From NCBI RefSeq assembly GCF_913063425.1, contig NZ_CAJXYK010000029.1:1-64000 (forward strand): a stretch of DNA of 64,000 nt, written 5' to 3'. Origin of the DNA: an uncultured Thiohalocapsa sp. Its GTDB lineage: Bacteria; Pseudomonadota; Gammaproteobacteria; Chromatiales; Chromatiaceae. The number at the start of each line of letters is the position of its first letter. The first letter of the stretch is position 1. Both the position numbers and the translations under genes were made by a program. Positions 55,701-64,000 of the stretch are shown piece by piece. The notes below the pieces were generated by a model, which saw only the letters and a program-made list of their open reading frames with translations, was not told the origin of the DNA and did no database searches.

Positions 55701-56339
55701 ATGGACTATCGGATACTCCCCGTCACCCCGTTTCAGCAGAACTGCACATTGCTGCGCTGCCCGGACACAGGCGCCACCGCCATTGTCGACCCCGGCGGTG
55801 AGCCGGAACGTATCCTCGCCGCCCTGCGGGAGATGGACGCGGACCCGGCCATGATCCTGCTCACCCACGGTCACCTCGACCACGTGGGAGCAACAACGGA
55901 CCTGGCCGCGCGGCTTGGGCTGCCCATCGTCGGGCCGCACCCGGACGACGCCTTCTGGCTCGACGCCCTGCCGCAGCAGGCACAGATGTTCGGCTTCCCG
56001 CCGCACCAGGCCTTCCGCCCCGACCGCTGGCTCGCCGACGACGAGGTGGTGGAGCTCGGCGAGCGGCGCCTGCGGGTGCTGCACTGCCCCGGCCACACCC
56101 CCGGACACATCGTGCTGTTCGATGCCGACGCCCGCCTGGCGCAGGTGGGTGATGTGCTCTTCGCCGGCGGCATCGGCCGCACCGACTTCCCCCGCGGCAA
56201 CCATGCGGACCTGCTGCGCAGCATCCGCGAGCGGCTCTTCCCCCTGGGCGACGACGTGCGCTTCATCCCCGGCCACGGCCCCATGAGCACCTTCGGCGAG
56301 GAGCGCCGCAGCAACCCCTTCGTCGGCGCCGGCGCCTGA
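55701..56339 (+). CDS. Metallo-beta-lactamase-fold hydrolase (glyoxalase II-like, YcbL type)
   Basis: A 212-residue MBL-fold enzyme. The zinc motif LTHGHLDHVG is near 54-63; further ligands are in VLHCPGHTPGHI near 130-141, GDVLFAGGIGRTDFP near 151-165 and IPGHGPMS near 193. The short length and the absence of a C-terminal glutathione-binding domain match the YcbL-like single-domain hydrolases rather than GloB. Expected substrate: a thioester such as S-lactoylglutathione. The start at 55701 gives MDYRILPVTPFQQNCTLL, the family N-terminus; the frame is open upstream, where it overlaps the toxin gene. Confidence 0.88.
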   Translation: MDYRILPVTPFQQNCTLLRCPDTGATAIVDPGGEPERILAALREMDADPAMILLTHGHLDHVGATTDLAARLGLPIVGPHPDDAFWLDALPQQAQMFGFPPHQAFRPDRWLADDEVVELGERRLRVLHCPGHTPGHIVLFDADARLAQVGDVLFAGGIGRTDFPRGNHADLLRSIRERLFPLGDDVRFIPGHGPMSTFGEERRSNPFVGAGA

Positions 56340-56411
56340 ACAACCCGCCAGCGCTGCCAAGCAGCGCCGCTGGGTCCATACTTTGCACAGAAGCCCGCGC
56401 TGGAGCAGCCC

Positions 56412-57338
56412 ATGCCCAAGACCGACTGGAGCGCACGCAGCTCCCCCGAGCGCCGCCGCCCCTGGCTGGTGCCGCCGGACGCCGAGACCGGAGCCGACAC
56501 CGGCAGCCGAAGCCAGCCACGCAAGCCCGCCGCCGCCCCGACCGGCGGCAGCGCCGGTGCCCGCGGCGATCAGCACAAAAAGCACTTCGTCGAGCCCTAT
56601 CCCTACACTCAGGCCCAGCGCAAGGCCATCACCCAGGCCCTGGCGACGGCCCGGCTCGGCGATGCCATGGCGCGGGAGATCTTCATCGGCGCCATCGCCT
56701 ACGACCTGGCGCTGCTGGCCGCGGCCAAGGCCGAGCCGGTGGCGTGCGCCGCTGGGGCAGACGCGGCGCAGGGGGGCGCAGCACCGGCCGAGCAGCCTGG
56801 AGGAACGGACGCGAGCGCCACAGAGCCGGCCGCGACCGTCACGGCCCCGGCCGGGGCAGCCGACGCGCACGCCCTCGCCCACATCGCCGCGCAAGCCCGC
56901 GCCCTCGCGGACGCTCTACCCAAGCTGGACCCCGCCGCCCGCATGCAGCTGACGGACAGGCTCACCGACACCGACCCCCTCGCCCGCACCTACGGCGCGG
57001 CGTCCATCGGGGCCCTGGCGGCGGCGCTGGCGCACCTCGCGGTGGCCTGTGCGCCGACGCCTGCGCCCGCCGCACAGCCGCAAGCAAGGCCCACACCGGC
57101 GTCGGCTCCCCCTGCCCCGACCCCGGCCCCGAGTCAGCGCGACAGCGCCGCTGACGATGAGGCCACGCTCGACTTCATCCGCCGCGCGGCGCAGGTCTAC
57201 GAGCAATGCTTCGATGCCCGCCCGGCGCCGGCGTCGGATGCCCCCTTCGGCAGCGTGCTGAAGGCGGTCGCCGACAGCACGGATCTCTCTCTGGCGCTGG
57301 ACGATGCGACCCTGGGGCGCGCCCTGAGCAGAGGCTGA
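56412..57338 (+). CDS. Unrecognised Ala/Pro-rich protein
   Basis: A 308-residue protein that I do not recognise. The N-terminal third is disordered (MPKTDWSARSSPERRRPWLV). Around residues 58-105 there is a conserved-looking core, KHFVEPYPYTQAQRKAITQA followed by LGDAMAREIFIGAIAYDLAL. After a low-complexity Ala/Pro linker a second helical part appears (about 245-308, ATLDFIRRAAQVYEQCFDAR). The start has GGAGCAGCCC before it. It lies between a glyoxalase II-like hydrolase and a DUF349 protein on the same strand; no functional link is visible. Confidence 0.65.
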   Translation: MPKTDWSARSSPERRRPWLVPPDAETGADTGSRSQPRKPAAAPTGGSAGARGDQHKKHFVEPYPYTQAQRKAITQALATARLGDAMAREIFIGAIAYDLALLAAAKAEPVACAAGADAAQGGAAPAEQPGGTDASATEPAATVTAPAGAADAHALAHIAAQARALADALPKLDPAARMQLTDRLTDTDPLARTYGAASIGALAAALAHLAVACAPTPAPAAQPQARPTPASAPPAPTPAPSQRDSAADDEATLDFIRRAAQVYEQCFDARPAPASDAPFGSVLKAVADSTDLSLALDDATLGRALSRG

Positions 57339-57512
57339 CCAGCACCAGGCCGCCGGCGGCGGAGCACCGGCGCCGCCGGCGTCCAGCCCCACTTTTCCGC
57401 ATCCCAGCGACCGCGGGCGGACGCACGGCGTCAGCCGATGGCCGGACACAGGCGTCTTGCCCGGCCCGCGTCGGGTAAGATCGCGGGTTTGCAACGCCGA
57501 CCGCTCCGCCCG

Positions 57513-60392
57513 ATGTTCCTCAAACAGCTCATCGCCAAGACGCGCAGCCCACGCCAGCCGGACCCGGATGCGCTCATCGAGACCGCCCGCAGTGCGCCGG
57601 ACGCCGCCGCCCGCCGCGACGCCTGCCGCTCTCTGGTGCAGCTGGAGGTGCTGCGGCGCATCGCCGCGGAGGACGCCGATGCCGGCGTGCGCGACCTCGC
57701 CCTGGCGCGCTTCCGCAACCTGCTGTGCGGGCTCGACGAGCAGGCGCCGGCCCTCGCCGAGCGCAGCGCGGCGCTGGCCGCGGTGGACGACGAGACCCTG
57801 CTCGCCCATGTGGCACGGGACGCTGCGGAGCCCGAGCTGCGCCGCGCCGCCATCGAGCGGCTGCGGCTGCCCGAGCATCTGGTCGCCTGCGCCGTGGACG
57901 ACGCCCTGGCCGCCAACCGCCACGCCGCCGCCGAGCGCATTCAGGAGCGCGCCGCGCTGGAAGCGGTGCAAAAGCGCGTCAGCAAGCGCGACAAGGGCGT
58001 CTATCGGCTGGTGAAGGAGCGCCTGCGCGCCATCACCGAGGCCGAAGAGCGCCCGCGCCGGCTGCGCGCCGACGCCGATGCCATCTGCGAGAAGCTGGAG
58101 CGCCTGGGGCGCTTCGACAACTGGACCCAGGACCATGCCCTGCTCCAGCATCTGGACAGCGAGTGGGCCGACATCGAGGCCGCCCTGGGCGATGATCTGG
58201 ATGCAGTGCGCCGCGAGCGCCGCGGGCACCTGCGCGCGGACTTCATGGCCCGCTACCGGGCCCAGGCCGAGGCCCAGGCCGCCGAGCAGGCCGCCGCCGA
58301 GGCCGATGCCGCCGCCGCCGGGCGCCGGGCCGAGCTGATCCGCGAGCTCGCCGACTGCGCCCTGCTCGACGACGTGCAGGCACTGGGGACCCGCATGCAG
58401 GCGCTCACCGGGGACTGGCAGGCCCTCGCCGAGAACGCCACCGCCCGTGACAAGCGCGCCTACGCGGACGCCGAGGCCGCCGCCCGCGCCCGGCACGAGG
58501 CCCTCACCGCCGAGCGCAGACAGGCGCGCGCCGCCGAGCAGCTGCGCCGCACCGCCGAGGAGGCACTGGCGGCCGGCGCGCTGGAGCACCGCCGCGTGCA
58601 GACCTGCGAGCGGCGCCTCAAGGACCTGCGCGCCGCGGGCGAGGTGCCGGCGGCCACGATCGAGGCGGTGGAGAAGCTCACGGCGCGTCTCAAGAAGCAT
58701 CGCGAGCAGATGCGCCGCAAGCTCGCGGCCCTGCCGGAGCGGCTCGCCGAGCTGGACGCGCACTTCGCCGCCGGGCAGCTCAGGCAGGCGGAGCCGCTGT
58801 ACCAGAGCATCCGCGCCACCCTGGACCACGCCCACAGCGCCGGTCTGCTCGACGGCGACACCGCCGCCGCCGAGGCGCATCTCAAGGACATCGCCCCGCA
58901 GCTCAAAGAGCTGCAGCGCTGGCGGCGCTGGGGCACAGATACCCACCGACAAAGCCTGTGCGAAGACATCGAGGGGCTCGCCGCCGACACCGAGCACGAG
59001 TTGGAGCCCCTCGCCCACCGCCTGGCAGAGCTGCAGGACGCCTGGCGTTCACTGGACCGCAACGGCACACCGGCGAACGACGCCCTGTGGCAGCGCTTCC
59101 GCGCCGCCGCCGAGACCATCCGCGAGCGCTGCAAGCCCTACTACGCGGCCCAGACCAAGATCCAGGCCGCCAACCGCGAGCAGCGCGAGGCCCTGTGCCG
59201 GCAGCTGGAGGCCTTCCTGGAGCAGGTGGACTGGGAGCGCATGGACTGGAAGAAGGCCATGCGCGCCGCCCGCGAGATGCGCCAGGCCTGGGCCGCGCTG
59301 GAGCCTGCGCCGGAGGCGGCATCGAGCGGGCGCCGCCGCGGCGGCCAGCGGCCGCTGGAGGGCCGCTTCCGCAAGTCCCTGCGCCGCCTGGAAGACGCCC
59401 TGAGCGCCGAGCGCGAGCGCAACCTCGCCGAGCGCCGGGCACTCATCGAAGCGATGCAGCGGCTCGCCGACGTGCCGGATCTGCGCGACGCCATCGACAA
59501 GGCCAAGGCCCTGCAGCGCCAGTGGCGGCCCACGGTCACCGGCCGCAAACGCGACGAGAACGCGCTGTGGCAGGAATTTCGCGCCGCGGCCGATGCCGTC
59601 TTCGCCCGCCGCGAGGCCGAGTACCAGGCCCGCACCGCGGAGCTGGATCAGAACCTCGCCACCCGCGAGGCCATCTGCGACGCCCTCGCTGCCGCCACAG
59701 CGGACGCGACGGACGCCGCCGCCCTGCGCAGCACCCTGCGCGAGCAACAACAGCAGTGGCGCGACACCGACGCCCTGCCGGTGCCCAAGGCTAAGCTCCA
59801 GGCCCTGCGCCGGCGCTGGCAGCAGGCGCAGGACGACGCCCAGGCACGCCTCACGGCCCTGGTGGCCGCCGCACGCTGGGCACAGCTCGACGACCTGATG
59901 CGTCGCGCCGCCTGGTGCGACAACGCCGCCCGCGCGCTGGCCGACGACACCGGCACAGCGCCGGATGCCGCCGCCCTGCGCCGGGACTGGGAGGCGCTCG
60001 GCACGGCCGCCGACGCCCAGGCCGCCGTGCCCCTGGCCGCGGCCGCCGAGCGCATCCTGGCCGCCGCCGACGGCGACAGCGAGGCCCGCTCACGGCTGCG
60101 CGAGCAAATGAAAGAAGCCGCAGCGGCGCGGCGGGGCCTGTGCCTGCGCCTGGAGATCGCCGCCGGTGTGGACTCGCCGCCGGAGCTGGAGGCCGAGCGC
60201 ATGCAGCTCCAGGTACAGCGCCTGGCGGCGCGCATGGGTGACGGCGGCGCCCGTGACGACGACGATGCGGAGACGCTGCTGCGCCACTGGTGCGCGGCGA
60301 CCCCGGCCGCCCCCGCGGCGGACCTCGACGCACGCCTGGCGCGCGTCAGTCGCGCACTGCGGCCCACAGAGACGGCACCCGCAACCGCCTGA
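57513..60392 (+). CDS. DUF349 repeat protein
   Basis: A 959-residue, almost entirely helical protein. It opens with MFLKQLIAKTRSPRQPDPDA and contains several DUF349 repeats: W-rich helical pairs such as LWQRFRAAAETIRERCKPYY near 525-545, QLEAFLEQVDWERMDWKKAM near 567-586, LWQEFRAAADAVFARREAEY near 685-705 and QAARLRRRW-like segments later. Highly charged Arg/Glu coiled-coil stretches lie between. DUF349 proteins are common in Gammaproteobacteria; they are cytoplasmic and of unknown function. I prefer the ATG at 57513 over an upstream one at 57438 that adds 25 Arg-rich residues. Confidence 0.87.
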   Translation: MFLKQLIAKTRSPRQPDPDALIETARSAPDAAARRDACRSLVQLEVLRRIAAEDADAGVRDLALARFRNLLCGLDEQAPALAERSAALAAVDDETLLAHVARDAAEPELRRAAIERLRLPEHLVACAVDDALAANRHAAAERIQERAALEAVQKRVSKRDKGVYRLVKERLRAITEAEERPRRLRADADAICEKLERLGRFDNWTQDHALLQHLDSEWADIEAALGDDLDAVRRERRGHLRADFMARYRAQAEAQAAEQAAAEADAAAAGRRAELIRELADCALLDDVQALGTRMQALTGDWQALAENATARDKRAYADAEAAARARHEALTAERRQARAAEQLRRTAEEALAAGALEHRRVQTCERRLKDLRAAGEVPAATIEAVEKLTARLKKHREQMRRKLAALPERLAELDAHFAAGQLRQAEPLYQSIRATLDHAHSAGLLDGDTAAAEAHLKDIAPQLKELQRWRRWGTDTHRQSLCEDIEGLAADTEHELEPLAHRLAELQDAWRSLDRNGTPANDALWQRFRAAAETIRERCKPYYAAQTKIQAANREQREALCRQLEAFLEQVDWERMDWKKAMRAAREMRQAWAALEPAPEAASSGRRRGGQRPLEGRFRKSLRRLEDALSAERERNLAERRALIEAMQRLADVPDLRDAIDKAKALQRQWRPTVTGRKRDENALWQEFRAAADAVFARREAEYQARTAELDQNLATREAICDALAAATADATDAAALRSTLREQQQQWRDTDALPVPKAKLQALRRRWQQAQDDAQARLTALVAAARWAQLDDLMRRAAWCDNAARALADDTGTAPDAAALRRDWEALGTAADAQAAVPLAAAAERILAAADGDSEARSRLREQMKEAAAARRGLCLRLEIAAGVDSPPELEAERMQLQVQRLAARMGDGGARDDDDAETLLRHWCAATPAAPAADLDARLARVSRALRPTETAPATA

Positions 60393-60432
60393 TCCCTGCA
60401 CCAGCGCGGAGTCGCGAGCCCACGCCGGATGC

Positions 60433-60504
60433 GTCGGCTTCAGTCGGCACCACGGGTACGCCGACTTCAGTCGGCACCCTAGGGACGGCGGACTTCAGTC
60501 CGCC
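60433..60504. repeat. REP-like palindrome cluster (three)
   Basis: GTCGGC-TTCA-GTCGGC (60433-60448, imperfect), GCCGACT-TC-AGTCGGC (60460-60475) and GGCGGACT-TC-AGTCCGCC (60487-60504). The last two repeat the pair at 4114-4158. The site lies between the convergent ends of the DUF349 and redoxin genes, a typical REP location. Confidence 0.78.
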
Positions 60505-60585
60505 GCCCCCGTAACTCCCGGGCGACACCGACAGAGCCCCCGGCGGTTGTGTACTGTGGACGGCGGCGGTCAACGCGCCCCCGCC

Positions 60586-61206
60586 TCAGTACTTCACCGA
60601 GCAGCCATAGGGCCGGGTCACGGCCTTGGCCACGGATTCGCCGGCGGCGAGGGCGGCCATGGCGAGGCGCACGTAGTTCTCGGCGCCTTCGACGTCGGCG
60701 ATGTCCGTGGTCGGCTTGTCGTCGATGCCGCCCATGTAGACCAGGGTGCCGTCGGCGTCGATGACGTACATGTGCGGCGTGGTGCGGGCGCCGTAGGCCT
60801 TGCCGATGTTGCCTTCGGGGTCCAGCAGTACGGCCGTGGGTGCGGCGCCGCGGGACTCGGTGAGGGCATCCGCCTGCCCGGCGCTGACGTGGCCCTGCTT
60901 GCCGGGGGCGGAGGAGATCACGGAGAGCCAGGTGTAGCCGGCCTCGGTGGCCTCTTTCTGGAGTGCCTGCATGTTGCCGGACTCGTAGTGCTTCACCACG
61001 TAGGGGCAGTCGTGGTTGGTCCACTCCAGGATCACGGGCGTGCCGCGCAGGTCGGCCAGATTCCAGGTTTTGCCCGTGGTGTCGGTGCCGGTGAAGGCCG
61101 GCGCCGGCTTGCCCACCTCGGGCGCGGCGGCGGCGGTGCCGGCGACAAGCGCGGCGACGAGGCCGGCACAGAGGGCGGCGGCGGTGGTGATGGCGTGTGC
61201 GCGCAT
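60586..61206 (-). CDS. Periplasmic redoxin (thioredoxin-like, single-Cys site)
   Basis: A 206-residue secreted thioredoxin-fold protein with a signal peptide (MRAHAITTAAALCAGLVAAL, cleavage near AAA27). The fold starts with VGKPAPAFTGTDTTGKTWNL. The active-site strand reads WTNHDCPYVVKHY near 64-76, where the second Cys of a CxxC is replaced, and a further conserved Cys is in the C-terminal PYGCSVKY. This pair (DCPYVxKHY and YGCSVKY) marks a peroxiredoxin-like redoxin group. It follows the ScsB/DsbD-like gene by 49 bp on the same strand, so it probably receives electrons from that protein. Confidence 0.88.
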   Translation of the reverse strand: MRAHAITTAAALCAGLVAALVAGTAAAAPEVGKPAPAFTGTDTTGKTWNLADLRGTPVILEWTNHDCPYVVKHYESGNMQALQKEATEAGYTWLSVISSAPGKQGHVSAGQADALTESRGAAPTAVLLDPEGNIGKAYGARTTPHMYVIDADGTLVYMGGIDDKPTTDIADVEGAENYVRLAMAALAAGESVAKAVTRPYGCSVKY

Positions 61207-61255
61207 GGTCGGGTCTCCTCGATGGCTTGATGGAAGTCGGGTTTGCTGCGGCGGG

Positions 61256-63499
61256 TCACCCGGTGCCCAGGTGATCCAGCACGATGGCCTCGGTCAGCAC
61301 CTGCGGCAGCACACGGGGCGCGCCGCCGGGCGGATAAAAGACGTAAATGGGTACGCCGTTGCGCCCGAAACCCGCCAGATAGTCCGTGATGGCGGGGTCG
61401 CGGTTGGTCCAATCGCCCTTCAGGTACAGCACATCGCGCTCGGCGAAGGCACGGGCGACGGCGGCGCGGCTCAGCGCCACCCGCTCGTTGACGAGGCAGG
61501 TGATGCACCAGGCCGCGGTCATGTTGACGAACACGGGGCGGCCGTCGGCCAGCGCGGCGGCGAGCCGCCCGGGCGAGTAGGGCTCGGCTGGCAGACCCGC
61601 CGCTGCCTCGGCACCTGCGGGCGCGGCCCGGCCGGCCGTCGGCGGTGCCGCGACCTGGTCGCCGGACAGGCCCACGCCGAGCCAGAGCGCAGCCCCCAGG
61701 CCCGCCCCGGCGGCGGCGGCGCCGACCCGGGGCCAGGGCGAGCGCTGGAACCGCATCTGCTCCTGCACCCAGAGGCCGAAGGCAAGGACCAAGGCCCCGG
61801 TGAGCGCCGTGGCGAGGCCGCCCGGCCCCGTCTGCACCGCCAGCACCCAGAGCAGCCAGGCGGCGGTGGCGAACATCGGGAAGGCCAGCGTCTGCTTGAG
61901 GGTCTCCATCCAGGGCCCAGGCCGGGGCAGCCGGCGCGCGAGCCCGGGGGAGACGGCGAGCAGCAGGAAGGGCAGTGCCATGCCGAGCCCCAATGCCAGC
62001 ACGATGGCGAGCGCCGCGGGCCAGGGCACGGTCATCGCATAGCCGAGCGCCGCGCCCATGAAGGGCGCCGTGCAGGGTGCCGCCACCAGGGCCGCCAGCG
62101 CGCCGGTGACGAAGGCGCCGAGATGCCCCGCCTGCGCGGCGCCGCCCTGGCCGATGCCCATGAGCCCGGTGCCGAGCGTCAGCGCGCCGGCGAGGCTCAT
62201 GCCGAGCACGACGAACAGGTAAGCCATCAGGGCGACGAACAGCGGCGACTGCAGCTGAAAACCCCAGCCCACGGCGGCCCCGCCGGCGCGCAGCCCGAGC
62301 AGCAGCAGGCCGAGCGCGAGGAAGAACGCCAGCACGCCGGCGGTGTAGGCGAGCCCGTGCAGCGCCCGATGGCCGAATCCGGCACCCCCCTGCCCCGCGA
62401 GCCCGAGCGCCTTGATGGCGAGCACCGGGAAGACGCAGGGCATCAGGTTCAGCACCAGCCCGCCGATCAGCGCGAAACCGAGGGCGAGGGGCAGGCCCAG
62501 GTCCGCCGCACCGGCCGATGCGGCCGCGGCACCCGCCGGCGTTGGGGCCCCGGCTGCGCCCGTCGCATCCAACCGCAGCCCGACGGTGCCCTCGGCAGCC
62601 GTGACCGTGAGCAGTCCGGTGGCGGCGACGGAGGCCGCCGCGTCGCCGGGCGCGAGGGTCAGCGTCAGGTGGTCGGCGTCCAGCGACCAGCGCTGCTCGG
62701 CGGCATGGTTGACGAGCCCCCAGGCATCCGGAAAAAAGTAGGCATCAGAGACGCCGCCCGGGAGCGCCGCGGCGGGCACCCGCAGCCCGAGCGCGTCGTC
62801 GCCGCGCGTCAGGACTGCCTGCACCACGCCCGCCTGCGGCAGGCGCGCACGCGCCTCGGCGAAGAGCGTCCGCACGGCACCCGGTGGCGCATCCGCCGCC
62901 GCGGGATCGGTGCTCAGGGTCAGGCTGAACCGGCCCTGCTCCGGGATGCAGGCCTCCTCGCACACCAGCCAGTGGGCTTCCGCGGTGACCGGGATGGGCG
63001 CGTCCGCGGGCCAGTCCGCCGGCACCTGGAGCGACACCAAATGCACGGCGCGGCCCGAGTAGCCGTAGTTCACCAGCGGTCCGACGGGGATGGGCGCGGG
63101 CAGAGGCCAGCGGATAGGGCCTGCCGTGACGCCCTCCGGCAGCTGCCAGTCGATGCGCGGCGGCTCGCCGGAGTCGCCCGGGTTGCGCCAGTAGGTGTGC
63201 CAGTGCGGGCGAATGTCCAGCACCAGCGCCAGATCCACGGATGCCCCCGGCTGCACCCGGCTCTGCTCGGCCAGGAGCCGGGCGCGGACGTTGTCCGTGA
63301 TGACGGGGGCCGATGCCGCCGGTCCGTCGAAGACCGCGGCGTCGATGGCCGGCTGCACCTGCGTCATGGGGGCCGCCCGCAGCGCCGTGGTCACGAAGAC
63401 CGCCAGCAGCAGCGCGAGCAACACCAGCCCACGCGGTGCGACCAGTGCTTGGGCTCCGGTGAGCGCGGCCATCGGCCGTCGTGCTGCGGGGAGCGCCAT
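61256..63499 (-). CDS. ScsB/DsbD-like thiol reductase
   Basis: A 747-residue inner-membrane protein that carries reducing equivalents from cytoplasmic thioredoxin to the periplasm. It has an N-terminal signal anchor, then a periplasmic domain with HWLVCEEACIPEQGRFSL near 176-193 (redox Cys pair), eight hydrophobic helices with NLMPCVFPVLAIKAL near 351-365 and VAAPCTAPFMGAALG near 476-490, each holding a redox Cys, and a C-terminal thioredoxin domain with NMTAAWCITCLVNE near 660-673. The domain order and the CEEACIP motif fit ScsB rather than E. coli DsbD. It lies between the Cys-rich protein (21 bp) and the redoxin (49 bp), probably as one operon. Confidence 0.92.
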   Translation of the reverse strand: MALPAARRPMAALTGAQALVAPRGLVLLALLLAVFVTTALRAAPMTQVQPAIDAAVFDGPAASAPVITDNVRARLLAEQSRVQPGASVDLALVLDIRPHWHTYWRNPGDSGEPPRIDWQLPEGVTAGPIRWPLPAPIPVGPLVNYGYSGRAVHLVSLQVPADWPADAPIPVTAEAHWLVCEEACIPEQGRFSLTLSTDPAAADAPPGAVRTLFAEARARLPQAGVVQAVLTRGDDALGLRVPAAALPGGVSDAYFFPDAWGLVNHAAEQRWSLDADHLTLTLAPGDAAASVAATGLLTVTAAEGTVGLRLDATGAAGAPTPAGAAAASAGAADLGLPLALGFALIGGLVLNLMPCVFPVLAIKALGLAGQGGAGFGHRALHGLAYTAGVLAFFLALGLLLLGLRAGGAAVGWGFQLQSPLFVALMAYLFVVLGMSLAGALTLGTGLMGIGQGGAAQAGHLGAFVTGALAALVAAPCTAPFMGAALGYAMTVPWPAALAIVLALGLGMALPFLLLAVSPGLARRLPRPGPWMETLKQTLAFPMFATAAWLLWVLAVQTGPGGLATALTGALVLAFGLWVQEQMRFQRSPWPRVGAAAAGAGLGAALWLGVGLSGDQVAAPPTAGRAAPAGAEAAAGLPAEPYSPGRLAAALADGRPVFVNMTAAWCITCLVNERVALSRAAVARAFAERDVLYLKGDWTNRDPAITDYLAGFGRNGVPIYVFYPPGGAPRVLPQVLTEAIVLDHLGTG

Positions 63500-63520
63500 G
63501 AGCCACCCTGACCGTTGCGC

Positions 63521-63955
63521 TCAGCGCCCGCGGCGGCGGCCGCGGCGCTCCAGCTTGCAGTTCAGCATGTCGTCCGCCAGCGACACGAAGGGGATCTGAC
63601 CGACGCCGCCGTGGACTTCGCCCGCCTGGGTGACCAGGTCCGCCACGTCCGCCACCGGCGCATCGGGATCGGCATCTGGGGTGACGAGCCGGCGCAGGCC
63701 GAGCAGTCCGCCGGTCTGGATCTTCACCAGCACACTGTGGGGCATCTGGGTGAGGTCGTCCTCCACCCCGAAGGCATCCAGCCCCACCTGTTTCAGGCCA
63801 GCGAAGAGCTCGCCGCAGCGGGCGTGGGCCTCGGCATGGTCACAGTCGTATTCAGACCCGCCGCGGCGGACCACCTCGGTGGCATGTCGGCAGGCTGCGC
63901 GGCCCGTGGTGATGGGCGCGGCAAAGGGGCACTTGCGCGTGGGTGCGTCCGTCAT
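63521..63955 (-). CDS. Unrecognised Cys-containing protein
   Basis: A 144-residue soluble protein from the ATG at 63955 (GAGGA upstream). The N-terminal part has Cys in TRKCPFAAPITTGRAACRHA, then SEYDCDHAEAHARCGELFAG, four cysteines in about 45 residues that could bind a metal or iron-sulfur cluster. The rest (LTQMPHSVLVKIQTGGLLGL then RRLVTPD, and PFVSLADDMLNCKL with a fifth Cys) is of mixed structure. I do not recognise a family. It heads the operon with the ScsB-like and redoxin genes, so a thiol or redox role is possible. Confidence 0.7.
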   Translation of the reverse strand: MTDAPTRKCPFAAPITTGRAACRHATEVVRRGGSEYDCDHAEAHARCGELFAGLKQVGLDAFGVEDDLTQMPHSVLVKIQTGGLLGLRRLVTPDADPDAPVADVADLVTQAGEVHGGVGQIPFVSLADDMLNCKLERRGRRRGR

Positions 63956-64000
63956 GGGGCTGTCCTCGGTTGGGCCGATCAACGCTCGCGGGGCGGCTTA

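Overview
The window is a very GC-rich (roughly 70% by eye) gammaproteobacterial chromosome segment with about 45 genes. An Isp-linked [NiFe] hydrogenase operon (small subunit, Isp1, Isp2, large subunit), a PhaB-type acetoacetyl-CoA reductase and many gammaproteobacterial housekeeping types (MurU, DUF349, YqaA, DUF2237) suggest an Ectothiorhodospiraceae/Chromatiales-like organism. This placement is inference; there is no rRNA or marker gene here to prove it.

Layout. 1-1018: remains of an integrated element, comprising a Cro/CI-type repressor gene broken by an in-frame stop, a symmetric operator-like motif array, and a partial tRNA 3' end that looks like an attachment site. 1.2-6.7 kb: Hsp20, a polytopic membrane protein, phaB, a small PLDc_N membrane protein, a lipid kinase and a receiver-kinase protein. 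6.8-12.5 kb: a 1,924-residue BvgS-like hybrid kinase with an NMT1/THI5-type domain followed by four SBP_bac_3-type segments. 12.7-15.6 kb: a membrane-anchored spermidine-synthase-like protein, an EamA remnant and a repetitive coiled-coil protein. 16-19.4 kb (+): murU, a GCS2-family ligase and an M14 aspartoacylase-like hydrolase. 19.3-21.9 kb (-): a tight operon of amidoligase, class I glutamine amidotransferase, YqaA and VanZ-like proteins. 22-28.6 kb (-): DUF2237 and the hydrogenase operon with two accessory genes. 28.6-29.4 kb: an AT-rich regulatory region with two FNR-like boxes, and a 34-residue membrane peptide gene with its own terminator. 29.7-34.7 kb (-): a peptide/nickel-type ABC transporter with a permease-ATPase fusion, preceded by an MFS transporter.

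34.5-51.4 kb is the most unusual part. A 6,569-bp segment (34511-41079) is repeated in direct orientation at 44796-51364 with no difference found. Each copy carries the 5' part of the MFS gene, a VapB-like antitoxin with a toxin stump, a type III restriction-modification pair (mod, res), an orphan Phd-like antitoxin, and a FixJ-like regulator. Between the copies lie 3.7 kb holding three genes: a small conserved protein, an IrrE/ImmA-like protein that has lost its HExxH motif, and a PqiA-like membrane protein. Only the outer ends keep whole flanking genes (MFS on the left, FixL-like kinase on the right); the inner ends carry fragments. The kinase tail at the inner end is a diverged version of the intact one, so a simple tandem duplication does not explain everything.

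51.3-64 kb: the FixL-like kinase, an RDD protein, a complete Phd/ParE-type toxin-antitoxin pair, a glyoxalase II-like hydrolase, an unrecognised protein, a DUF349 protein, and a redox operon (unknown Cys protein, ScsB/DsbD-like, redoxin). The same REP-like palindromes occur at 4.1 kb and 60.4 kb.
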